Shown piece by piece: positions 1-6,372 of a stretch of 8,477 nucleotides of DNA. The number at the start of each line of letters is the position of its first letter. Within the stretch, counting starts at the first letter, position 1. Both the position numbers and the translations under genes were made by a program. This stretch comes from Bacillota bacterium (GTDB lineage Bacteria; Bacillota; Clostridia; Lachnospirales; Lachnospiraceae). The stretch is taken from assembly GCA_023428655.1 (NCBI GenBank), contig JAEYXC010000323.1:1-8477 (forward strand), written 5' to 3'. Under the pieces are notes generated by a model, which saw nothing but the letters and a program-made list of their open reading frames with translations, did no database searches and was not told the DNA's origin.

Positions 1-575
1 GTGTTGCCGCAATAACCTCAATGGGTGCAATTAATAGTCTCTTCACCTTATTTATCATGCCGATTATGGGAATGCAGCAGGGAATGCAACCAATCGTCGG
101 CTACAACCATGGCGCCAAGCTTCACAAAAGAGTGTATGAGACCCTACGTAAGGTATTGTTTGTAGCAATTTGCTTTTCTACAGTCGTCTTTTTGGCACTG
201 CAGCTCTTTCCTGCAGTCTTCATCAGCCTGTTCATGGATCCATCCTCGGAGACTATCGATGTGGCAGCAAAGGGCTTAAGGATATTTATTTTGATGCTTC
301 CCTTACTAAGTATTAATATGATTGGTGTTGCATTTTTCCAATCCATCGCCAAGGGTACCGTATCGATTATTCTTGGAATACTAAGGCAGTTTATCATTTT
401 GATACCCGCTGTACTGATATTACCACAATGGCTCGGCTTGGACGGGGTATGGGCGGCCACTCCCATTGCCGATGGAATTGCCATTCTTATTACAACAATT
501 GTCCTGATCCATAACTATAGACGTGAAACGAAAAAGGATAACCAAGATGATAAGAAAATGGGTTTGGAGGTGTAG
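1..575 (+). CDS. MATE-family multidrug/Na+ (H+) antiporter, 3' part only
   Basis: This is the C-terminal part of a multidrug and toxic compound extrusion transporter, an inner-membrane antiporter that expels cationic drugs or metabolites in exchange for Na+ or H+. The frame is already open at base 3 and continues to the TAG at 573-575, so the start lies upstream; the ATG at 21 is internal. The family signature is the stretch reading GMQQGMQPIVGYNHGAK, encoded about 70-120, which matches the conserved loop of MATE proteins that opens the C-terminal lobe. After it come about four hydrophobic segments (roughly encoded at 147-220, 280-350, 355-425 and 455-520) and a short charged cytoplasmic tail rich in Lys and Asp. 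About 190 codons of a usual 440-460 are visible. The MarR-type gene begins five bases after the stop, so the two are almost surely co-transcribed. The substrate cannot be told from the sequence. Confidence 0.9.
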   Translation, partial: VAAITSMGAINSLFTLFIMPIMGMQQGMQPIVGYNHGAKLHKRVYETLRKVLFVAICFSTVVFLALQLFPAVFISLFMDPSSETIDVAAKGLRIFILMLPLLSINMIGVAFFQSIAKGTVSIILGILRQFIILIPAVLILPQWLGLDGVWAATPIADGIAILITTIVLIHNYRRETKKDNQDDKKMGLEV

Positions 576-580
576 GGCTG

Positions 581-1039
581 ATGTCTGATTGTGAATATAA
601 TGGCTTTAAAAATATATTGGAGCTACGCTCCATAATCGAAAATGCATATTTTAGGGCCTTTGAAGAAAGCACGGATTTTCCTGCCAATCTTAATCATACC
701 CATGTGAGGGCGATGATCTTTTTGAAGTTTCAAGGGGAGCAGCCCATGTCGGCAGTCAGCTATAAATTGAATATGGAGAAGGGTTCCTTCACCCCCGTTG
801 CCAACCATCTGCTTCGACTGGGCTACATCGAGAAGCTGCCGAATCCCAGGGATAAGAGAGTCTACCTTTTGCGTCTTTTGGAGAGTGGTGAGAAGCTAAT
901 GAACGAAGTCATTGCCAAGCATAATATTTTTGCGAAGAAAATGCTGGATAAGCTGACAGAGGAGGAGAGGAGCAGTTATTTTGCTGCAATCGATCTAATC
1001 AATGAACTTACCGTAAGAATGCAACAGACAAGAAGATAA
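581..1039 (+). CDS. MarR-family winged-helix transcriptional regulator
   Basis: This is a 152-residue DNA-binding protein of the MarR family; such proteins act as dimers, and often repress a neighbouring efflux gene until a ligand binds. The winged helix-turn-helix spans about residues 40-100: the HTH lies near 55-80 (recognition helix about 66-80) and the wing near 86-97, with the family's Asp-x-Arg signature at D91-R93 followed by YLLRLLESGEKL, which matches the usual end of the domain. Flanking helices at 8-28 and 108-148 would form the dimer interface. Length is normal for the family. The start is supported by GGAGG at 566-570, ten bases upstream. The gene follows a MATE pump with a five-base gap, so pump control, probably including autoregulation, is the natural inference. 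The operator would lie upstream of the pump, outside the window. The strong terminator directly after the stop ends the unit. Confidence 0.93.
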   Translation: MSDCEYNGFKNILELRSIIENAYFRAFEESTDFPANLNHTHVRAMIFLKFQGEQPMSAVSYKLNMEKGSFTPVANHLLRLGYIEKLPNPRDKRVYLLRLLESGEKLMNEVIAKHNIFAKKMLDKLTEEERSSYFAAIDLINELTVRMQQTRR

Positions 1040-1044
1040 GGATG

Positions 1045-1080
1045 ACCGTTACGTAACTTTTGTTACGTAACGGTTTTTTT
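1045..1080 (+). terminator. Intrinsic terminator of the MATE-MarR unit
   Basis: There is a perfect 13-bp stem (1045-1057 paired with 1062-1074) with a four-T loop, followed by an unbroken run of T to 1080. It begins six bases after the MarR stop codon. Each arm contains the self-complementary 10-mer GTTACGTAAC (1048-1057 and 1062-1071). Confidence 0.93.
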
Positions 1081-1095
1081 ATTTGAGACAAGAGG

Positions 1096-1130
1096 AAGTA
1101 CGCTAAGCGTACTTTCAATTATTCTATAAT
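1096..1130 (+). promoter_or_regulatory. Perfect palindrome beside a TATAAT box, possible operator/promoter of the binding-protein genes
   Basis: A 19-bp perfect inverted repeat with half site AAGTACGCT and a single central A lies at 1096-1114. Eleven bases downstream is a consensus TATAAT at 1125-1130. No acceptable -35 hexamer sits 16-18 bases before that box; the palindrome occupies the place instead. The one-base centre is too tight for a stable hairpin, which favours a protein-binding site over a terminator. The inference is a regulated promoter for the two binding-protein genes starting at 1234, with a leader of roughly 95 bases. The regulator is unknown. In the rest of the spacer (1131-1233) I see only AT-rich sequence and the ribosome binding site AAGGAAAG near 1217-1224. 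Confidence 0.42.
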
Positions 1131-1233
1131 TATGAGATTTTTTATTCCACCGTGTAATATATATTTATAGATACAACTTATATGGGGAATTCGATCGTAT
1201 TACGAAGTAGTACCTTAAGGAAAGCTGGTTCGC

Positions 1234-2193
1234 ATGAAGCCTCGAAAAATAATCATAGATATCGGAGTGATTCTGTTTGCTTTTATACTTTTTGTGATAT
1301 GGTATCAAAATACAATCGAAAAAAGGTCACAAATGACATTCTCAAAGTTAAAATATTATGAGGTATATTTGATCACTACGGATAAGGAGTATGAATTCTG
1401 GAATATTATGAACACCGGTGCCGCTGATATGGCGAGAGATATCGGGATTAATTATATCTGGGATGCTCCCCAGGAGAGGAACGTGGATCAACAGATTGAG
1501 ATTATTAATAGGGCAGTAGAAGCCGGTGCGGAAGCTCTATTAATTGCGGCAGATGATCCGAAGAGGATATCCGCTGTTGTCGAGGATGCAAAAGCAAGAG
1601 GAGTAAAGGTCATCTATGTGGATTCACCAGCCTATGAGGAGGCCATCACCACTTTATCTACGGACAATTATGAAGCGGGAGTAAGAGCAGGGGAGACCTT
1701 GATTGAGATTCTGAATGAAAGAGGAATATCAAGCGGATCGGTTGGTATCATTGGATATGCATCCAAAGAAAATACTGATCTTCGAGATATGGGCTTTCGA
1801 TCGGTGCTGGAGGAGGATGGAAGATTCCGTGTACTAGATACCATTGAAACAAAGCGCGGCGATCCGGACGAAGCCCAGGAGGCCGCGGAACGATTGATCA
1901 GAGAAAATGAGGATCTGGTAGCATTGTATGGAACTAACGAGGGAACCAGTATCGGAGTCGGTAATGCAATTAGAGCAAATAACAACCGGTATATCGGGAT
2001 TGGCTTCGATCGGACCGATATTATGTTGGAGCTGCTGGAGGATGGAAATCTTCAAGCTATTGTTGTTCAGAATCCATATACCATGGGATATCTTGGTATG
2101 GCGGAGGCGGTAGCAGCTATCCTTGGTAAGAATACCGGTCCGGATTATATCAATACAGGGGTTTCGGTGATTAGAAATGAACAAGAAAGGTAG
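1234..2193 (+). CDS. Membrane-anchored sugar-binding-like protein (type I periplasmic binding fold, RbsB-like), first copy
   Basis: This 319-residue protein has the two-lobed fold of ribose/galactose-binding proteins. A positive N-terminus (MKPRK) precedes one hydrophobic helix (about 6-24) with no cysteine or cleavage motif, so it should stay anchored by an uncleaved signal with the binding domain outside the cell. Lobe 1 starts near residue 44 (VYLITTDKEYEFW); the domain ends with the typical YINTGVSV. Aligned by eye to E. coli RbsB, the stacking aromatic pair is F55-W56, D89 is D130, R90 is replaced by S131, and the C-lobe contacts N190, D215 and Q235 correspond to N235, D259 and Q279. This suggests a polar, sugar-like ligand, but not simply ribose. 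The next gene, five bases on, is a duplicate. No ABC permease, ATPase or histidine kinase is nearby, so it could be either a transporter receptor served from elsewhere or a sensor partner. Confidence 0.85.
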   Translation: MKPRKIIIDIGVILFAFILFVIWYQNTIEKRSQMTFSKLKYYEVYLITTDKEYEFWNIMNTGAADMARDIGINYIWDAPQERNVDQQIEIINRAVEAGAEALLIAADDPKRISAVVEDAKARGVKVIYVDSPAYEEAITTLSTDNYEAGVRAGETLIEILNERGISSGSVGIIGYASKENTDLRDMGFRSVLEEDGRFRVLDTIETKRGDPDEAQEAAERLIRENEDLVALYGTNEGTSIGVGNAIRANNNRYIGIGFDRTDIMLELLEDGNLQAIVVQNPYTMGYLGMAEAVAAILGKNTGPDYINTGVSVIRNEQER

Positions 2194-2198
2194 GCCAA

Positions 2199-3152
2199 AT
2201 GGGGATGAAAAAGGTTTTGGTAGATATCGCAATTATCGCACTGGCTTTCTTTTTGTTTGTTGTCTGGCACCAAAAAAATGTTCAACCCTCTATGCAAGCA
2301 ATGAATAATAAGAGAAACAGAGATATTGATATATTTTTAATTACCGCGGATAAGGAGAATCAGGATTGGAGGAGCCTATATCAGGGAGCCTTGGATATGG
2401 CGATCCTGATGGGGGCTAATCTATTTTGGGAGGTTCCGGATGATAGAAGCGCAGAGGAACAGTCAGAACTAATTAATCGAGCTGTGGATCGGGGGGTAGA
2501 GGCGATTCTGGTGGCTGCCAAAGAACCTGCTTTGATATCCACTGCAATAGAGGATGCCATAGCCAAGGGTGTAAAGATTATTTATGTGGACTCGCCTCCC
2601 TCCAAGGGTGCCATAACGACCCTCGCAACAGATCAGTATAAGGCCGGTGAGAAGGCCGGTCAGATCATGATTACAATTCTTGAGGAAAGGGGTAAGCTAA
2701 AGGGCTCCGTAGGTATCATTAATATTGTGGAAGAGGCGAACGCAAAATTACGGGAGGAGGGCTTTCGAATTACTCTGGAGCGGGATGGCAGGTTCAGGCT
2801 TCTGGATACGGTATATGTAGAAGGAGGGAATCCGGATGCTGCACAGAGAGCGGCAGAGCAGCTAATCCTGGAGCATGAGGATCTGGTGGCATTATTTGGA
2901 ACATGTGGAGGAGCCAGCATTGGAATAGGAAATGCAATCAAGGCCAGTGATAATCGTTATGTCGGTGTGGGGTTTGGCAAGAACGATACCATACTTCGAT
3001 TACTCCGTGACCAGAATTTGAATGCGATCATAGACGAGAATCCATATACTATGGGATATCTTGGTCTGGCGGAGGCTGTTGCTGCTGTGAAGGGAGACGA
3101 TACGGGTCCAAGCTATATTGATACAGGGGTATCTGTATTAGTCAACTATTAA
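2199..3152 (+). CDS. Membrane-anchored sugar-binding-like protein (RbsB-like), second, diverged copy
   Basis: This 317-residue protein is a tandem paralogue of the preceding one, about half identical by eye over the whole length with one single-residue shift near position 35. It has the same N-terminal anchor (about 6-24, no lipobox cysteine), the same lobe start (FLITADKE), W57, the DSP motif at 131-133, and the block ENPYTMGYLG at 280-289. The predicted pocket differs: where the first copy has Asn235, Asp259 and Gln279, this one has Cys236, Gly260 and Glu280, so the ligand or role should differ. The ATG at 2199 is chosen over the one at 2205 because it gives the same N-terminal length as the paralogue and lies eight bases after GAAAGG (2185-2190). 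It is co-transcribed with the first copy (five-base gap). The genes may encode a heteromeric receptor or one binding and one degenerate member. Confidence 0.84.
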   Translation: MGMKKVLVDIAIIALAFFLFVVWHQKNVQPSMQAMNNKRNRDIDIFLITADKENQDWRSLYQGALDMAILMGANLFWEVPDDRSAEEQSELINRAVDRGVEAILVAAKEPALISTAIEDAIAKGVKIIYVDSPPSKGAITTLATDQYKAGEKAGQIMITILEERGKLKGSVGIINIVEEANAKLREEGFRITLERDGRFRLLDTVYVEGGNPDAAQRAAEQLILEHEDLVALFGTCGGASIGIGNAIKASDNRYVGVGFGKNDTILRLLRDQNLNAIIDENPYTMGYLGLAEAVAAVKGDDTGPSYIDTGVSVLVNY

Positions 3153-3266
3153 TCTGACAAGATATGCATATTCCGGTAAAATTGGATAAAAACATGGACT
3201 TCCTCTGATGAAATATGATAATCTTATAGGGAAGAAAATCATTATGTAATCAAAAAAGGTAGATCA

Positions 3267-4232
3267 ATGGAGAATATACAAATTACAAAGGATAAATTAA
3301 AACAGATACCTAGGCTTCCGGGAATCTATAAAATGATTGATTCCAGAGGAAATATAATATATATAGGGAAGAGTAAATGCCTACAAAAAAGAGTGCAGTC
3401 TTATTTTGTCAGTACGCCGAAATGGGAAAAGGTTAACCGAATGGTATCCTTGATCAAAGAGATTGAATACATCGTAACGGATACTCATCTGGAAGCTAGA
3501 CTATTAGAATGTAAATTAATTAAGGAGCTTAAACCCTATTTTAATGCTCAGCTAAAGAATGATCAGCGGTACTTCTTTATCCGGATCGATGACTATAATC
3601 GATATCATCCTTTATCAATTACCTCAGAACGAACAGAGAATAGCTTTGGACCGTTTCGAGGCAAATACACCCTTAGTGAGTTTATGGACAGGCTGAAGAA
3701 CCTATATCCGATTGCAAAGTGCAATGGCCGATATGTATTGGATTACCATATGTTTCCCATTACGATGGAGGAGGATATGTTCCATCAAAATAGGGATGTG
3801 CTCATGGAGCTCTTTACCGGTGAAGGGAATATAGGTGAGCTGATTACAGAGCTCCAGACGAAGCAAGAGGAGGCTGCGTCCTCCTATCGCTATGAATTTG
3901 CTTCCGTTTACCGGGATCTGATTCGCGGCTTCCATATATTAAAGAATGGCTTGGATGGCTACAAAGCTCTGGTATCCAAAAGGCTTTTGCTTATACTTCC
4001 CATCGATAAGGGGTATAAGCTATTTTTGGTCACGGGGGGGAGTATTGTCCACTCGAAGGTTTGCAGTACCATTACCGAGGAGAACAAGGAGCAATTTATT
4101 AGGGAAGGGATGCAAAGGCTCTCTGAAATTGAGAATAATTTGCAGAATGAAAAGATGTGGATAGACTATAGGGATATTATGTATTCCGAGATATCGGATC
4201 TGCCGAAAGAACAGGTGGAAATATTGATGTAA
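3267..4232 (+). CDS. Short UvrC/Cho-like GIY-YIG endonuclease
   Basis: This 321-residue protein matches the N-terminal half of the excision nuclease subunit UvrC, like the short E. coli homologue Cho, which cuts 3' of DNA damage. The GIY-YIG domain spans about 12-95: PGIY at 18-21, YIG at 32-34, Arg42, Tyr46, Glu81 (in LLECKLIKELKPYFN) and Asn93, so every residue expected at the catalytic site is present. FGPF at 127-130 is a further UvrC landmark. A UVR-type segment at about 192-222 (LQTKQEEAASSYRYEF then ASVYRDLI) would contact UvrB. The protein ends near 321, without the RNase H-like nuclease and helix-hairpin-helix domains that bring UvrC to about 600 residues. Of four cysteines that form the Fe-S site in E. 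coli UvrC, only Cys152 has a counterpart. The start follows AAAAAAGG at 3252-3259. It stands alone in a 3153-4318 interval with gaps on both sides, so its own promoter is possible but not evident. Confidence 0.87.
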   Translation: MENIQITKDKLKQIPRLPGIYKMIDSRGNIIYIGKSKCLQKRVQSYFVSTPKWEKVNRMVSLIKEIEYIVTDTHLEARLLECKLIKELKPYFNAQLKNDQRYFFIRIDDYNRYHPLSITSERTENSFGPFRGKYTLSEFMDRLKNLYPIAKCNGRYVLDYHMFPITMEEDMFHQNRDVLMELFTGEGNIGELITELQTKQEEAASSYRYEFASVYRDLIRGFHILKNGLDGYKALVSKRLLLILPIDKGYKLFLVTGGSIVHSKVCSTITEENKEQFIREGMQRLSEIENNLQNEKMWIDYRDIMYSEISDLPKEQVEILM

Positions 4233-4318
4233 ATATTATACAATAAATTAGGACGGTCCAAGGAGTCAGTAAAGACGACTAGACAGTTCAAACCAATAAG
4301 GGAACAGGTGAAGATAAA

Positions 4319-5281
4319 ATGAATGAGAAACTATTTCAGGAATATTTCGAGAAGATTTGTAATAATTGCTCAAAGATAATCGTTGGAAAGGAGGATTGCA
4401 TCCGAAAGATCGTGATTGCCTATCTGGCAGGAGGACATGTTCTTCTGGAGGATGTTCCGGGGACCGGTAAGACAATGCTGTTTCGAGCCTTTGCCAAATC
4501 GGTGGGGGGAAGCTATAAGAGGATACAATTTACACCGGATATCATGCCCTCGGACTTAACCGGAATTAACTTCTATAATCAGAAAAGCGGAGATTTTGAA
4601 TTTCGACCGGGACCGTTATTTGCGCAGCTGGTTCTGGCGGATGAGATCAATCGTGCTACCCCGAGAACCCAGTCCAGTCTCCTTGAGGCGATGGCAGAGG
4701 GACAGATTACGGTAGACGGTACCACCTATCCTATGACAAAGCCATTTATGGTAATGGCTACCCAGAATCCCTTGGAATCCGGAGGAACCTTTCCGCTTCC
4801 GGAGGCTCAGAAGGACCGCTTTATGATGAAGCTTTCCTTAGGGTATATGAACAGAGAGGAAGAATTATCTGTGCTTGGCAGGGAAGCATCCGTCAATCTT
4901 TTGGAACAGCTTGGACAGGTAGTGACGGAGGAGGAGACCCTGGAGCTGCAAGCAAGCATTCATCGGATCGAGGTAAGTGAGACGGTGAAAAATTACATCA
5001 TGGATTTGATAGAAAAGACTCGAAATGACCGCAGAATCGTACTGGGAGCGTCTACAAGAGCTGCCTTGGCATTATATCAAGCATCAGCGTTAATGGCAGC
5101 GACCAGGGGCAGATTTTATGTCATACCGGAGGATGTGAAGGAATTGGCCATCCCCATCCTGGAACATCGAATGAGCTTTGCAGGTGTGATCAGGGACCAG
5201 GAGGCGGCCAGGATTTGCCGTGAGATTATCGAGGAGGTACCGGTACCCACCGAAATGGGGGCTTCTAAAGGAGAATTCTAA
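4319..5281 (+). CDS. MoxR-family AAA+ ATPase
   Basis: This 320-residue ATPase belongs to the MoxR group, chaperone-like machines that work with von Willebrand-type partner proteins in assembling or activating other proteins. Motifs in order: Walker A EDVPGTGKT at 44-52, Walker B LVLADEIN at 104-111, sensor 1 ATQNP at 147-151, the arginine-finger region LPEAQKDRF at 160-168 with R167, and sensor 2 GASTRA at 243-248 with R247, followed by the helical lid to about 305. All are intact and the length is standard. The start is supported by AGGTG at 4306-4310, eight bases upstream. The TAA stop shares its last A with the ATG of the DUF58 gene (one-base overlap), indicating translational coupling. 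MoxR next to DUF58 is a recurrent pairing across bacteria. No clear promoter was found in the 86 bases before it. Confidence 0.95.
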   Translation: MNEKLFQEYFEKICNNCSKIIVGKEDCIRKIVIAYLAGGHVLLEDVPGTGKTMLFRAFAKSVGGSYKRIQFTPDIMPSDLTGINFYNQKSGDFEFRPGPLFAQLVLADEINRATPRTQSSLLEAMAEGQITVDGTTYPMTKPFMVMATQNPLESGGTFPLPEAQKDRFMMKLSLGYMNREEELSVLGREASVNLLEQLGQVVTEEETLELQASIHRIEVSETVKNYIMDLIEKTRNDRRIVLGASTRAALALYQASALMAATRGRFYVIPEDVKELAIPILEHRMSFAGVIRDQEAARICREIIEEVPVPTEMGASKGEF

Positions 5282-6372
5282 TGACTACATTTCTGGTCGT
5301 ATTGATATTATTTGGAGCAGTTCTGGAACTGCTTTCTCTTAAGGATAATATAAAAAATTTACATTATCATTGTATACCCTCTAAGCTTGGCTGTGAACCC
5401 GGGGAGGAATTCGTTCTTCAAACGGTGGTATCGAATTATAGCTCAAGGACAATTCCCTTTCTTCGTATGGAGGAGCTGTTCCCGAAGCAAATAAATACTC
5501 CGGGTATTGAGGAGCTGTACTTAGCGGATCATAGATGCCGTATCCATACCAGTATGCTTTATATCAAGAGAAGGCAGAAGGTTACCAGAACTCTTACGGT
5601 ATCCCTGCCTAATCGTGGTGTATATGTATTTGAAGGTTGTCGTCTGCTACGCGGTGATTTCCTTGGATTAAAGGAGACCTGTAGAGAAGTAACGCAGCAT
5701 GAAAAAATCATAATTTTTCCGAAAAGCCTTCGGGAGAATAGGCTCCATCATCAGCTTTCCGGTTATTACGGTGACTTTACAGTGAGACGTCACTATATAG
5801 AGGATCCGGTTCTCGTCAGTGGTTATCTGGACTATACAGGAAGAGAACCCCTTCGATCCATCAGCTGGACCCAGAGTGCCAGAAGAAATCAGCTTATGGT
5901 GAAGGAATTTGATCATACGACGGACCTGTCGATTACGATACTCCTGGATGTGTACCTGCACTGGTCCGAGGGAGCGAATCGGGAGGAGCTGGAGTATTGC
6001 TATTCCTTGGTTAGGACCATAGCAGAATTCATGGAAGGAAAGAAGGTGTCCTACCGCCTATTAACCAATGCTTATATCCGCAGTGAAGACTCGGATTATG
6101 AAGGGCTTATGAAGGCGGGGCAGGGAGCACATCATTATACAACCATGCTATATACTCTAGGTCAGGCAGAAGCCAATTCCTTACGCGGGATAGATGACCT
6201 GTACCAGCTCGCAATATCGAAATATTCCGGTGAAAACGCCGTTTTTTATGTGGCGCCATTTGCCACCGAGAAGCGGCAGCAGCTGATTGACTCTTTACAA
6301 AACCGTCTTAGTAGTCGAATTTATCCGATGTTTGCCACAGAACTTATGGAGGTGAAGCCGGATGCTGTCTAA
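5281..6372 (+). CDS. DUF58 domain protein, partner of the MoxR ATPase
   Basis: This 363-residue protein has one N-terminal hydrophobic segment (about 2-19), then a beta-rich region with the RGVYVFEG element (112-119) and DFLGL (126-130) typical of DUF58 proteins. The defining core is at about 184-211, DYTGREPLRSISW followed by TQSARRNQLMVKEFD, which matches the family pattern of Arg-Tyr/Glu-x-Pro-x-Arg-x-Ile-x-Trp and SAR...L.VKEF. The rest looks like a von Willebrand A-type fold, but the expected metal-site motif Asp-x-Ser-x-Ser is DVYLH at 223-227, so metal binding is probably lost. Family members often carry two membrane segments; only one is evident here. The start is fixed by AAAGGAG at 5267-5273 and the one-base overlap with the ATPase gene. 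The function of DUF58 is not established; a role as client or adaptor of the ATPase at the membrane is inferred. Confidence 0.9.
   Translation: MTTFLVVLILFGAVLELLSLKDNIKNLHYHCIPSKLGCEPGEEFVLQTVVSNYSSRTIPFLRMEELFPKQINTPGIEELYLADHRCRIHTSMLYIKRRQKVTRTLTVSLPNRGVYVFEGCRLLRGDFLGLKETCREVTQHEKIIIFPKSLRENRLHHQLSGYYGDFTVRRHYIEDPVLVSGYLDYTGREPLRSISWTQSARRNQLMVKEFDHTTDLSITILLDVYLHWSEGANREELEYCYSLVRTIAEFMEGKKVSYRLLTNAYIRSEDSDYEGLMKAGQGAHHYTTMLYTLGQAEANSLRGIDDLYQLAISKYSGENAVFYVAPFATEKRQQLIDSLQNRLSSRIYPMFATELMEVKPDAV

Noticed and set aside
122..484. Antisense open frame of about 120 codons inside the MATE gene
   Set aside because: It lies fully opposite a gene with clear family motifs, its translation shows no recognisable motif or domain, and no ribosome binding site was seen.
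1668..2232. Two overlapping antisense open frames opposite the first binding-protein gene
   Set aside because: They mirror the codon structure of a well-supported gene, are rich in Ser and Pro as shadows often are, and match nothing I recognise.
3153..3266. Possible promoter for the UvrC-like gene (TTGGAT near 3182, TATGAT near 3214)
   Set aside because: The spacing of 26 bases is far outside the usual 16-18, and no better pair was found.
3946..4164. Same-strand 72-codon open frame within the UvrC-like gene
   Set aside because: It is in another frame of a gene whose protein aligns to the UvrC family throughout; there is no sign that a frameshift joins the two.
4251..4259. Palindrome GGACGGTCC before the MoxR gene
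   Set aside because: Four base pairs with a one-base centre is too short to support an operator or terminator.
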